A model generated the notes under the pieces. That model was not told where the DNA came from. It was given only the letters and a program-made list of their open reading frames with translations, and made no database searches. From NCBI GenBank assembly GCA_004357005.1, contig SMWH01000012.1, positions 1-9,124 of the forward strand: a stretch of 9,124 nt of DNA. Reading direction: 5' to 3'. Below are positions 1-5,743 of the stretch, in pieces; position 1 is the stretch's first letter, and each line of letters begins with the position of its first letter. The DNA comes from Gammaproteobacteria bacterium. Lineage in GTDB: Bacteria > Pseudomonadota > Gammaproteobacteria > SMWH01. A program made the position numbers and the translations under genes.

Positions 1-636
1 ACCATAGCGTTGTACCAGCGGGCGCTGGGTGACGATATAGCCGGCGAAAGCCAGCGCTGCGATCAGGATCAACAGCGCCTGGGGCGGCACCGCCAGTGGG
101 TGCCCGTGGGCCAGGCTCAGTACGAGTAACGCCGTGCCAGCGAAGGCCACGCTGATACCGCACCAGGTACGCCGGCTCACCCGCTCACCCAACACCACTC
201 CCGCCACCATCGCGGTAAAAATTGGCGCGGTGGCCACCAGCAAGCTGGACACGCCCGCGCTCACGACCTGTTGTCCCGCATTCAGGGGCAGGTGATAGAG
301 CGGCACACCGAACAGGCCCACGAGCGCGAGCCTGCTGAGATCGGATTTTTGAGGCAAGGAGATGCGCCCGTTCTTGCACAGCAGCCAGACAAACAACACA
401 GCCGATGCAATCCCGAAACGCAACAGCGCCAGATTGCCCGGCGAGTACGCTGCCACCGCCACGCTGACCCCGACGAAACCGGACGCCCACATGATGAGCG
501 TGGCGCCCAGAGCCAGAGCCAGGCCCACGGATGTCCGGCCCTCGACAATGCGTCGACGCAGCGGCTCCGTGACCCGGTGCAGATAAGCTGCCCGGGCATC
601 GCGAAGATCCGTCCAATGCCAGCGATACTCAGCCAT
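1..636 (-). CDS. EamA/DMT-family transporter, 3'-truncated by window edge
   Basis: Drug/metabolite-transporter (EamA) permease of the inner membrane; the substrate cannot be read from sequence. The frame is open from an ATG at 634-636 to base 1, giving 212 codons of a protein that is usually about 280-310 residues, so its C-terminal end lies outside the window. Hydrophobic segments lie near residues 37-57, 68-86, 102-118, 125-149, 157-175 and 185-203, i.e. six of the usual ten. Typical EamA features are the 'MWASGFVGVSVA' first helix, 'LALLRFGIAS', 'SLLVATAPIFTA' and 'LGERVSRRTWCGI', where E151 closes the first EamA repeat. An AGGAG lies 11 nt before the start. About 36 mostly charged residues precede the first helix, longer than usual. 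The gene is divergent from the LysR regulator, a common arrangement in which the regulator controls the permease. The family is certain; the substrate is unknown. Confidence 0.9.
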   Translation of the reverse strand, partial: MAEYRWHWTDLRDARAAYLHRVTEPLRRRIVEGRTSVGLALALGATLIMWASGFVGVSVAVAAYSPGNLALLRFGIASAVLFVWLLCKNGRISLPQKSDLSRLALVGLFGVPLYHLPLNAGQQVVSAGVSSLLVATAPIFTAMVAGVVLGERVSRRTWCGISVAFAGTALLVLSLAHGHPLAVPPQALLILIAALAFAGYIVTQRPLVQRYG

Positions 637-740
637 GTTGTTCAGCGCTCCTGTCCGCCGCCAAATCGGGGTGCGCGGAAACCCGGCAACGCCGCGCCCC
701 AGCCTCCGTTCCCTGCGATCTGCCAACCGCCGGGGGCGCG

Positions 741-759
741 TTGTGCCAAAAACTCACAA
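741..759. promoter_or_regulatory. LysR-type operator candidate, box 1
   Basis: Perfect 5-bp dyad TTGTG-N9-CACAA with an A-rich centre (CCAAAAACT). The inner TGT-N11-ACA (742-758) satisfies the T-N11-A rule for LysR-type binding sites, with T744 and A756. It matches the reverse complement of box 3 at 16 of 19 positions. It lies about 105 bp upstream of the transporter start codon. Binding by the adjacent LysR protein is inferred, not shown. Confidence 0.55.
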
Positions 760-794
760 CCCGGGGGCCTTGCGCCCCGTTCTCATCCGGTTTA

Positions 795-813
795 ATGTTA
801 GTAAAACTCACAG
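795..813. promoter_or_regulatory. LysR-type operator candidate, box 2 (degenerate)
   Basis: ATGTT-N9-CACAG. It keeps TGT-N11-ACA (T798, A810) and the AAAACTCACA half in the same orientation as box 1, but its left half is degraded. It matches the reverse complement of box 3 at 14 of 19 positions. Its centre is about 54 bp from the centre of box 1, close to five helical turns. It lies just upstream of the possible lysR -10 (TCTAAT, 823-828), where an activator or autorepressor could act. Confidence 0.45.
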
Positions 814-871
814 TGGGTACAGTCTAATCGCTTGGGAATCAGCCCCACAATCGATTTTTTCTCAACCCGGT

Positions 872-890
872 CTGTGAGTTTTTTGCACAG
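872..890. promoter_or_regulatory. LysR-type operator candidate, box 3, next to lysR start
   Basis: Perfect 5-bp dyad CTGTG-N9-CACAG with a T-rich centre (AGTTTTTTG), the same motif as box 1 in inverted orientation. TGT-N11-ACA gives T875 and A887. It ends 9 bp before the lysR ATG, so it occupies the place where a Shine-Dalgarno sequence would be expected. Its centre is about 77 bp from that of box 2. The position suggests negative autoregulation, which is typical of LysR regulators, but that is inference. Confidence 0.5.
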
Positions 891-899
891 CTCAAAACC

Positions 900-1796
900 A
901 TGGCCCGACTCCCCCCACTGAATGCCCTGCGCGCCTTCGATGCCGCTTCCCGCCACGGCAGCTTCACCCGCGCGGCCAACGAACTGCACGTCACCCACGG
1001 CGCAGTGAGCCGGCAGGTACGACAGCTGGAGGATTTTCTCGATTGCGCCTTGTTCCGGCGCGTGCCCAGGGGGCTGCAACTCACCGCCAAGGGACGCGAG
1101 TTCGCCTTTTCGATACAGAACGTGTTCCAACAGCTGAACGAAGCGGTCACCGTGGTGCGGGAAAAACCCGCGGGCACGGTGATCACCATCAGCACCCTCG
1201 CTTCGCTGGCAGCACGTTGGCTGGTGCCACGCTTGCATCGTTTTCAGCAACGCCATCCCGACATCGAGATTCGCGTCAGCACCACGTCCACGCTGGTGAA
1301 TTTCGAGCGCGAAGGGGTGGACCTGGGTGTGCGTTACGGTTCCGGGCACTGGCCCGGCGTCAATATTCAGCGTCTGTTCTGCCCCAACGAGTTTCCTGTT
1401 TGCGCGCCACAACTGCTGGAACGCTCAGATCTCACCTGTCCGAGAGAGCTGGCTCAGTTCACGTTGCTCCACGACACGACGTATCGACACTGGGGCGAAT
1501 GGCTGAAACTCGCCGGCGCCACGGATGTGGATTATCGGCGCGGGCTGGTGATCGAAGATTCCAACGTCATGCTACAAGCCGTCATCGAAGGCGAGGGCGT
1601 AGCACTGGCCTATCTGCCCCTGGTGCATGCGGACCTCAAGGCCGGGCGCCTGGTCAAGCCTTTCGATGTCGAGTTGCCGACAGATCTGGCGATCTATGCG
1701 GTATGCCCGGAGCATTTCCGCAAACGCCCCGAAGTACGCGCGGTCATCGACTGGCTGGTGGAAGAAGCGCGCGAAACCGGAGCACAATGTTCTTGA
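900..1796 (+). CDS. LysR-family transcriptional regulator (GcvA/TrpI/AmpR-like)
   Basis: Cytoplasmic DNA-binding regulator of 298 residues, full length for the family. The N-terminal winged helix-turn-helix covers about residues 4-65. It starts with the 'RLPPLNALRAFDAASRHGSF' pattern typical of the GcvA/TrpI/AmpR branch, and the helix-turn-helix itself is around residues 22-42 ('FTRAANELHVTHGAVSRQVR'). The effector-binding, periplasmic-binding-protein-like domain follows from about residue 93 to 290. The chosen ATG begins the family's usual N-terminus, but no Shine-Dalgarno is visible before it, and box 3 lies there instead. The gene is divergent from the EamA transporter and only 13 bp upstream of the diesterase gene on the same strand. 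It could control either side or both. The effector is unknown; GcvA is a branch label, not evidence for control of glycine cleavage. Confidence 0.93.
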   Translation: MARLPPLNALRAFDAASRHGSFTRAANELHVTHGAVSRQVRQLEDFLDCALFRRVPRGLQLTAKGREFAFSIQNVFQQLNEAVTVVREKPAGTVITISTLASLAARWLVPRLHRFQQRHPDIEIRVSTTSTLVNFEREGVDLGVRYGSGHWPGVNIQRLFCPNEFPVCAPQLLERSDLTCPRELAQFTLLHDTTYRHWGEWLKLAGATDVDYRRGLVIEDSNVMLQAVIEGEGVALAYLPLVHADLKAGRLVKPFDVELPTDLAIYAVCPEHFRKRPEVRAVIDWLVEEARETGAQCS

Positions 1797-1819
1797 CGCG
1801 CTTCGCACGATGCACATGA
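1787..1819 (+). other. Possible 10-codon coupling ORF at the lysR/diesterase junction
   Basis: ATG at 1787 follows GGAG (1779-1782) by 4 nt and opens a 10-residue frame, MFLTRFARCT, ending with TGA at 1817-1819. Its start overlaps the last codons of lysR, and its stop overlaps the second possible diesterase ATG (1816) as ATGA. The diesterase itself has no visible Shine-Dalgarno, so ribosomes finishing this small frame could reinitiate there. Small overlaps like this arise often by chance, so this is a tentative call only. Confidence 0.2.
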
Positions 1820-2565
1820 CCGAGACATCTTTACCCGACATCGTGGCCCATCGCGGCAACGCCGCGGATTTCCCGGAAAACACTTTGCCGGCCATCGAGT
1901 CTGCCCTGCAACTCGGCATTCGTCATGTGGAATTCGACATTCAGCTCACGGCGGATGCGAAACCCGTATTGTTCCACGATCAAGAACTCAAACGCACGAC
2001 GGGCCGACCTGGAAAGATCATGGATCTTCCATGGCAGGCCGCACGCAGAACACCGGCGCACGAACCAAAACGCTTCGGCGATCGCTACGAACGCGTCACC
2101 ATTCCGTCACTGGAACAGGCCGTCGCGCTGTTGCAGGACTGGCCCGAGGCTTTCGCCTTTGTCGAAATCAAGAAGGAAAGCGTCCACAGTTTCGGTATCC
2201 AGCGAGTCATCGGCACGGTGCTCCCTTTGATCGCGGGGGTACACAAGCGTTGCGCCATCATCAGCTTCGAGGCTGAAGTGTTCCAGGCCACGCCGCCGGA
2301 TCTGGCGCGCGGCCTGGTGCTGCGCGGTTATGATGATCAACGGCGAGAAGAGGTCCAGGCGCTGGAACCGGATTTTGTGTTCGTCAATTTCAGGCGGCTG
2401 CCGGACAAAGGCGCCTTGTGGCCCGGGCGCTGGCGCTGGTGCGTATACGACATCCCGGATCCGGATCGGGGCCTGGCGTTGCACCAACGGGGAGCGCGCT
2501 TGATCGAAACGGCCGCCGTCCGGAACTATGCCGACGATCCCCGCTTCGCGGAACGCCATCGGTGA
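1810..2565 (+). CDS. Glycerophosphodiester phosphodiesterase, cytoplasmic UgpQ-like
   Basis: Hydrolyses glycerophosphodiesters (deacylated phospholipid headgroups) to sn-glycerol-3-phosphate and an alcohol. The 251-residue protein has no signal peptide, so it should act in the cytoplasm like UgpQ, whose length (about 247) it matches. The TIM-barrel GDPD signature is complete: 'AHRG' with catalytic H14 and R15, 'PENTLPAI', 'EFDIQLTAD' with metal ligands E41 and D43, 'LFHD' with catalytic H56, 'RTTG', and 'VEIK' with E119 and K121. The start is ATG 1810; ATG 1816 is an alternative, and neither has a clear ribosome-binding site, suggesting coupling to lysR translation. The stop codon overlaps the GTG of the next gene (GTGA), a strong sign of coupled expression with the enzyme that uses its product, G3P. 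The alcohol moiety of the true substrate is unknown. Confidence 0.93.
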   Translation: MHMTETSLPDIVAHRGNAADFPENTLPAIESALQLGIRHVEFDIQLTADAKPVLFHDQELKRTTGRPGKIMDLPWQAARRTPAHEPKRFGDRYERVTIPSLEQAVALLQDWPEAFAFVEIKKESVHSFGIQRVIGTVLPLIAGVHKRCAIISFEAEVFQATPPDLARGLVLRGYDDQRREEVQALEPDFVFVNFRRLPDKGALWPGRWRWCVYDIPDPDRGLALHQRGARLIETAAVRNYADDPRFAERHR

Positions 2566-3740
2566 CTTCCTGCGACGTGGCAGTTATCGGTGGTGGCATC
2601 AATGGCGTCGGTGTCGCCCAGGCCGCCGCCGCCGCGGGGCATGGGGTAAAGTTGTTCGAACGCAAGGAACTCGCCAGCGGGACATCCAGCCGTTCGAGCA
2701 AACTGATCCATGGGGGGCTGCGCTATCTGGAAAGCGTGCAGTTTTCGATGGTACGGGAGAGCCTGCACGAACGACATTTATTGCTGAAGCTGGCTCCAGA
2801 CCTGGTTCACCTGCAACGTTTTTTTATCCCTGTATACCCAACGACTCGACGACGCCCCTGGCAACTCTATGCCGGGTTGAGCCTGTACGCGTTGCTTGCC
2901 GGTTTGCACGGGGAAACCCGCTTCAAACGCGTTCCAAAAAAGGACTGGGACTCCCTCGACGGGCTGTCCACCCACGGCTTGCAGGCTGTCTTCCGCTACT
3001 TCGACGCACAGACCGACGATGCCGCGCTGACCCGCGCGGTCATGCATTCGGCCCGGCAACTCGGCGCGGAACTGGTCGCCCCGGCAGAAGTGTTTCACAT
3101 CGAACGCTTTGAGCGAGGTTGTACCCTGCACTACCAGCATGCTGGAACGGCACACAGTGTTGATGCACGGGTTGTGGTCAACGCAGCGGGCCCGTGGGTC
3201 TGTCAGGTCGCCAGCCGTTTCGATCCTGTCATCGAATTGCCGGCACTGGAACTCGTGCAGGGTTCACACATACTGTTGCCCGGACAGATTAAACAGGGCG
3301 TGTACTACGTGGAGAACCCCCGGGACGGGCGCGTCATCTTCGTCATGCCACGACCCGAAGGAATACTCGTGGGCACTACCGAGCGACGTTTCCGCGCGGA
3401 CCCGGATCACTCCCAGGCGTCCACCGCGGAGAAACATTACTTGTTCAGCGTGTTGCGCCACTACTTTCCCCGCTTCAGGGCGCTGAACCACGACGACATC
3501 ATTGCCACCACCGCGGGTCTGCGCGTGCTGCCCGTTGGGCCCGGCCACGCCTTTCATCGTTCCCGGGAAGTGATGCTTCCCACAGACCAGCCTCACCGGC
3601 CCTCGGTCCTAAGCATCTGCGGGGGCAAGATCACCACCTATCGGGTGACCGCGAACAAGGTCATGCGTCGTATTGCGCCGTCTCTGCCGCCGAAAACACC
3701 GCGCGCCGATACCGCGCGGTTGGCCCTGACTCCGGCCTGA
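2562..3740 (+). CDS. glpD: FAD-dependent glycerol-3-phosphate dehydrogenase, short form
   Basis: Oxidises G3P to dihydroxyacetone phosphate, passing electrons through FAD to quinone at the inner membrane. The start is GTG 2562, overlapping the diesterase stop, and it places the FAD-binding motif 'VAVIGGGINGVG' at the N-terminus as in GlpD. The frame stays open upstream to 2418, but that stretch lies inside the diesterase gene and looks like nothing in the family. The DAO fold is well kept: E33 for FAD ribose, 'SSKLIHGGLRYLE' (K47, H50, R54), 'VNAAGPWV', 'LVQGSHILLP', 'VGTTERRF', 'AGLRVLP' (R321), 'HRSREVML' (R335) and 'CGGKITTYR' (K356). These match the residues that hold the G3P phosphate in E. 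coli GlpD. At 392 residues it is about 110 shorter than E. coli GlpD (501), ending at the linker where the helical C-terminal domain should begin. Some substrate drift is possible. Confidence 0.9.
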   Translation: MTSCDVAVIGGGINGVGVAQAAAAAGHGVKLFERKELASGTSSRSSKLIHGGLRYLESVQFSMVRESLHERHLLLKLAPDLVHLQRFFIPVYPTTRRRPWQLYAGLSLYALLAGLHGETRFKRVPKKDWDSLDGLSTHGLQAVFRYFDAQTDDAALTRAVMHSARQLGAELVAPAEVFHIERFERGCTLHYQHAGTAHSVDARVVVNAAGPWVCQVASRFDPVIELPALELVQGSHILLPGQIKQGVYYVENPRDGRVIFVMPRPEGILVGTTERRFRADPDHSQASTAEKHYLFSVLRHYFPRFRALNHDDIIATTAGLRVLPVGPGHAFHRSREVMLPTDQPHRPSVLSICGGKITTYRVTANKVMRRIAPSLPPKTPRADTARLALTPA

Positions 3741-3786
3741 AACCAGCCCACACGGATTGGAAAGCACAGCAGCCCGGGGGAAACGC

Positions 3787-5229
3787 GTGAAGACCCAACA
3801 ACACGACCCGCTTTATCTGGTGATCGACCAGGGCAGTCACGCCACCCGCGCTTTCGTTTTCGATGCGGCGGGTCGGCGGATCAGTGAAGGCTGGACACAA
3901 GTCACCACGGCACGCCCGGCACCGGACCGGGTCGAACACGACGCCCGGGCCTTGCTGGACGGGACGCGCCACGCCATCACGGCCGCGATCAAGGACCTGG
4001 ACAGGCCTGAGAATCTCGTGGCCGCGGGGCTTGCGACTCAGCGCTCCACCATCGTGTGCTGGGACAAACGATCCGGCACGCCGCTCACCCCGGCCATTTC
4101 CTGGCAGGACACCCGTAACCAGTCGTTGATTAGCGAGCTGGCGACGGGCGCACAACGGGTTCGCCAGTTGACCGGTCTGCCCCTGTCCGCTCATTACGGC
4201 GCCAGCAAGTTGCGATGGTGCCTGGAGGAAATCCCGGCGGTTCGCAAAGCACTCGAGGCGAAAACACTGGCTTGGGGACCCCTTGCAAGCTATCTGCTGT
4301 ATGGGCTGCTGCAAGAAAAGCCGCTCATCTGTGACCCCGCCAACGCCGCGCGCACGCTGTTGTGGGATCTGCGCCAGCGCGACTGGAGCAATGAGCTGCT
4401 GGGACTGTTTGAACTTCCCCGCGAACCACTGCCGCTTTGCGTTCATACGCGCGCGTCCCATGGCCATCTAAGCATCGGTGACCGGCACATCCCCCTGCAA
4501 CTGTGTACGGGTGACCAGTCCGCCGTGCCCTTTGCCGCGGGCTGGCCCGAAGCGGGACGTGTCACCGTCAACGCGGGAACCGGCGCGTTCATTCAGCGCG
4601 CCACCCCCGACGGCCCCGTTCGATCGGACAACCTGCTGACCGGCATCATCTATGCGGACTCCCATCGCGTTGCCTACACCCTGGAGGGAACCGTCAACGG
4701 GGCCGGTGCCGCGATCGAGGCGATTGCCCCCGAACTCGGGGTCGGGCCGGATGAGGTTTTTGCCGAACTGGATCTGAGCCGCGAAGACGTGCCTGTGTTT
4801 CTCAACGGTATTGGCGGACTCGGGTCACCCTTCTGGCAACCGGGTTTCGTTTCGCGCTTCGTCGGTGACGGCTCGCCCGCGCGCAAACTCCAGGCCGTAC
4901 TGGAAAGCGTTCTGTTTCTCATACAGACCAATCTGGACGAATTGCGCGCGGCGTCGGGAGAACTCAGCGAGATCGCGCTCACGGGTGGTCTGTCCCGCGA
5001 GCCCGTTTTCGTGCAGGGCCTGGCCGATCTCTCCGGTCTCGTCGTACTGCATGCCGAGCACGAAGAGGCCACCGCCCGCGGCGTGGCGTTTTTGTTGAAT
5101 GAAAAAGTTGCCCGCTGGCCCGATGCGCGCGGCCCGGCGGTTACTCCACGTAAAAACCCCGCGCTCGCCCGGCACTATCAACGCTGGCAACAAGCCATGG
5201 CAAAAGCTCTCGCAAACACCCGGGCCTGA
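3787..5229 (+). CDS. FGGY-family carbohydrate kinase, glycerol kinase-like
   Basis: ATP-dependent sugar or polyol kinase of about 480 residues with both FGGY domains. Visible motifs are the phosphate loop 'DQGSHATRAFVFD' (14-26), 'QRSTIVCWD' (85-93), 'AISWQDTR' (103-110), 'HYGASKLRW' (136-144), 'GDQSAVPFAAG' with catalytic base D243, 'NAGTGAFIQ', 'LEGTVNGAGAAIEAI', 'GGLGSPFW' and the ATP-site 'ALTGGLSREPVFVQGLADL'. Compared with E. coli GlpK, the glycerol contacts R83, W103, Y135 and D245 are matched by R86, W106, Y137 and D243, but E84 is replaced by S87, and the TTSS of the phosphate loop is SHAT. It may therefore phosphorylate glycerol weakly, or another polyol. GTG 3787 was chosen because it begins the fold directly and follows a G-rich stretch; TTG 3757 in the same frame is an alternative. 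It follows glpD by 46 bp and is probably in the same operon. Confidence 0.85.
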   Translation: MKTQQHDPLYLVIDQGSHATRAFVFDAAGRRISEGWTQVTTARPAPDRVEHDARALLDGTRHAITAAIKDLDRPENLVAAGLATQRSTIVCWDKRSGTPLTPAISWQDTRNQSLISELATGAQRVRQLTGLPLSAHYGASKLRWCLEEIPAVRKALEAKTLAWGPLASYLLYGLLQEKPLICDPANAARTLLWDLRQRDWSNELLGLFELPREPLPLCVHTRASHGHLSIGDRHIPLQLCTGDQSAVPFAAGWPEAGRVTVNAGTGAFIQRATPDGPVRSDNLLTGIIYADSHRVAYTLEGTVNGAGAAIEAIAPELGVGPDEVFAELDLSREDVPVFLNGIGGLGSPFWQPGFVSRFVGDGSPARKLQAVLESVLFLIQTNLDELRAASGELSEIALTGGLSREPVFVQGLADLSGLVVLHAEHEEATARGVAFLLNEKVARWPDARGPAVTPRKNPALARHYQRWQQAMAKALANTRA

Positions 5230-5245
5230 GGATTCGCGGCGAAGG
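5230..5245. other. Convergent junction without a visible terminator
   Basis: Only 16 bp separate the stop codons of the kinase gene (plus strand) and the methionine-sulfoxide reductase gene (minus strand). A 4-bp stem (TTCG-N3-CGAA, 5233-5243) is present but too weak to serve as an intrinsic terminator, and it has no T-run. Termination probably lies inside the opposing genes or depends on Rho. Confidence 0.5.
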
Positions 5246-5728
5246 TCATCCATCCCCCAACAATCGCGCCACCGCTTCCAGACCTTTTACATCGTCGGCG
5301 TCGAAGCGGTTCGTGCTCGCGCTGTCGAGGTCCAGCACCCCTATCAATTCATCGTTGCCGTCCAGAATCGGTATGGCGATTTCCGAACGGGAATCAACAT
5401 CGCAAACGATATGATCCGTGAAGTCGTTGACATCGGCGACGACGACGGTTTCGCGACTCTCTGCGGCCACACCACAGACCCCACGCCCAAGCGGTATGCG
5501 CAGGCACGCTGGTTTGCCCTGAAACGGGCCCACGACCAACTCGCTGCCGTCGAAGAAATAGAACCCGGCCCAGATCACATCCGGCAGGGCATGGAAAAGA
5601 AGCGCAGAAATATTCGCCGCGTTGGCTACACGATTGCTTTCCCCCGCCGCCAGAACCCGGGCCTGTTCCAGCACGCTTGCATAGAGCGTTACCTTGTCGT
5701 CAGTCGTCATGGTCTGCACTTCAAACAT
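5246..5728 (-). CDS. msrC: Free methionine-R-sulfoxide reductase (GAF domain, fRMsr)
   Basis: Reduces free L-methionine-R-sulfoxide to methionine in the cytoplasm with thioredoxin-type reductant, part of oxidative-damage repair. The 160-residue protein is a single GAF domain of normal family length. The three signature cysteines are present: C75 and C85 in 'ACLRIPLGRGVCG' and C109 in 'HIVCDVDSRSEIAIPI', matching the E. coli fRMsr C84/C94/C118 pattern. 'WAGFYFFDGSELVVGPFQGK' and 'IGVLDLDS' are also typical. The start at 5728 has GGAGG 9 nt upstream; ATG at 5708-5710 (M7) is a less likely alternative. The GGAGG (complement of 5738-5742) lies 15 bp or less from the stop of the DUF938 gene, so the two genes are almost certainly cotranscribed. 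Confidence 0.93.
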   Translation of the reverse strand: MFEVQTMTTDDKVTLYASVLEQARVLAAGESNRVANAANISALLFHALPDVIWAGFYFFDGSELVVGPFQGKPACLRIPLGRGVCGVAAESRETVVVADVNDFTDHIVCDVDSRSEIAIPILDGNDELIGVLDLDSASTNRFDADDVKGLEAVARLLGDG

Positions 5729-5743
5729 CAGCCTGGACCTCCG

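Larger units (their letters stand above)
637..899. promoter_or_regulatory. Divergent eamA / lysR intergenic control region
   Basis: This 263-bp gap between two divergent genes must hold promoters for both. The part next to the transporter (637-740) is GC-rich with no convincing gene. The part from 741 to 890 is AT-richer and carries three related dyads listed separately. A possible -10 hexamer for lysR is TCTAAT at 823-828, but no good -35 is seen at the right distance. No convincing sigma-70 promoter could be picked for the transporter strand. Calling it a shared regulatory region is inference from layout plus the repeats. Confidence 0.6.

Noticed and set aside
185..795. Several overlapping frames of 74-174 codons on both strands over the transporter region.
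   Set aside because: The true reading is the reverse-strand frame from 636 to the window edge, which gives hydrophobic helices with EamA motifs. The others are Arg/Pro/His-rich shadows.
824..828. CTAAT pentamer, reported as part of GcvA sites in E. coli.
   Set aside because: A single 5-bp match is expected by chance and lies inside a possible -10 element. The repeated TGT-N11-ACA dyads are a much stronger operator signal.
1627..1809. Upstream extension of the diesterase frame to 1627.
   Set aside because: These 61 codons overlap the lysR coding region and show no signal peptide or GDPD similarity. The catalytic HRG motif follows shortly after ATG 1810.
2418..2561. Upstream extension of the glpD frame to an earlier start at 2418.
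   Set aside because: The extra 48 residues lie inside the diesterase gene and precede the FAD motif with Arg/Pro/Gly-rich sequence unlike any GlpD. GTG 2562 fits the family N-terminus.
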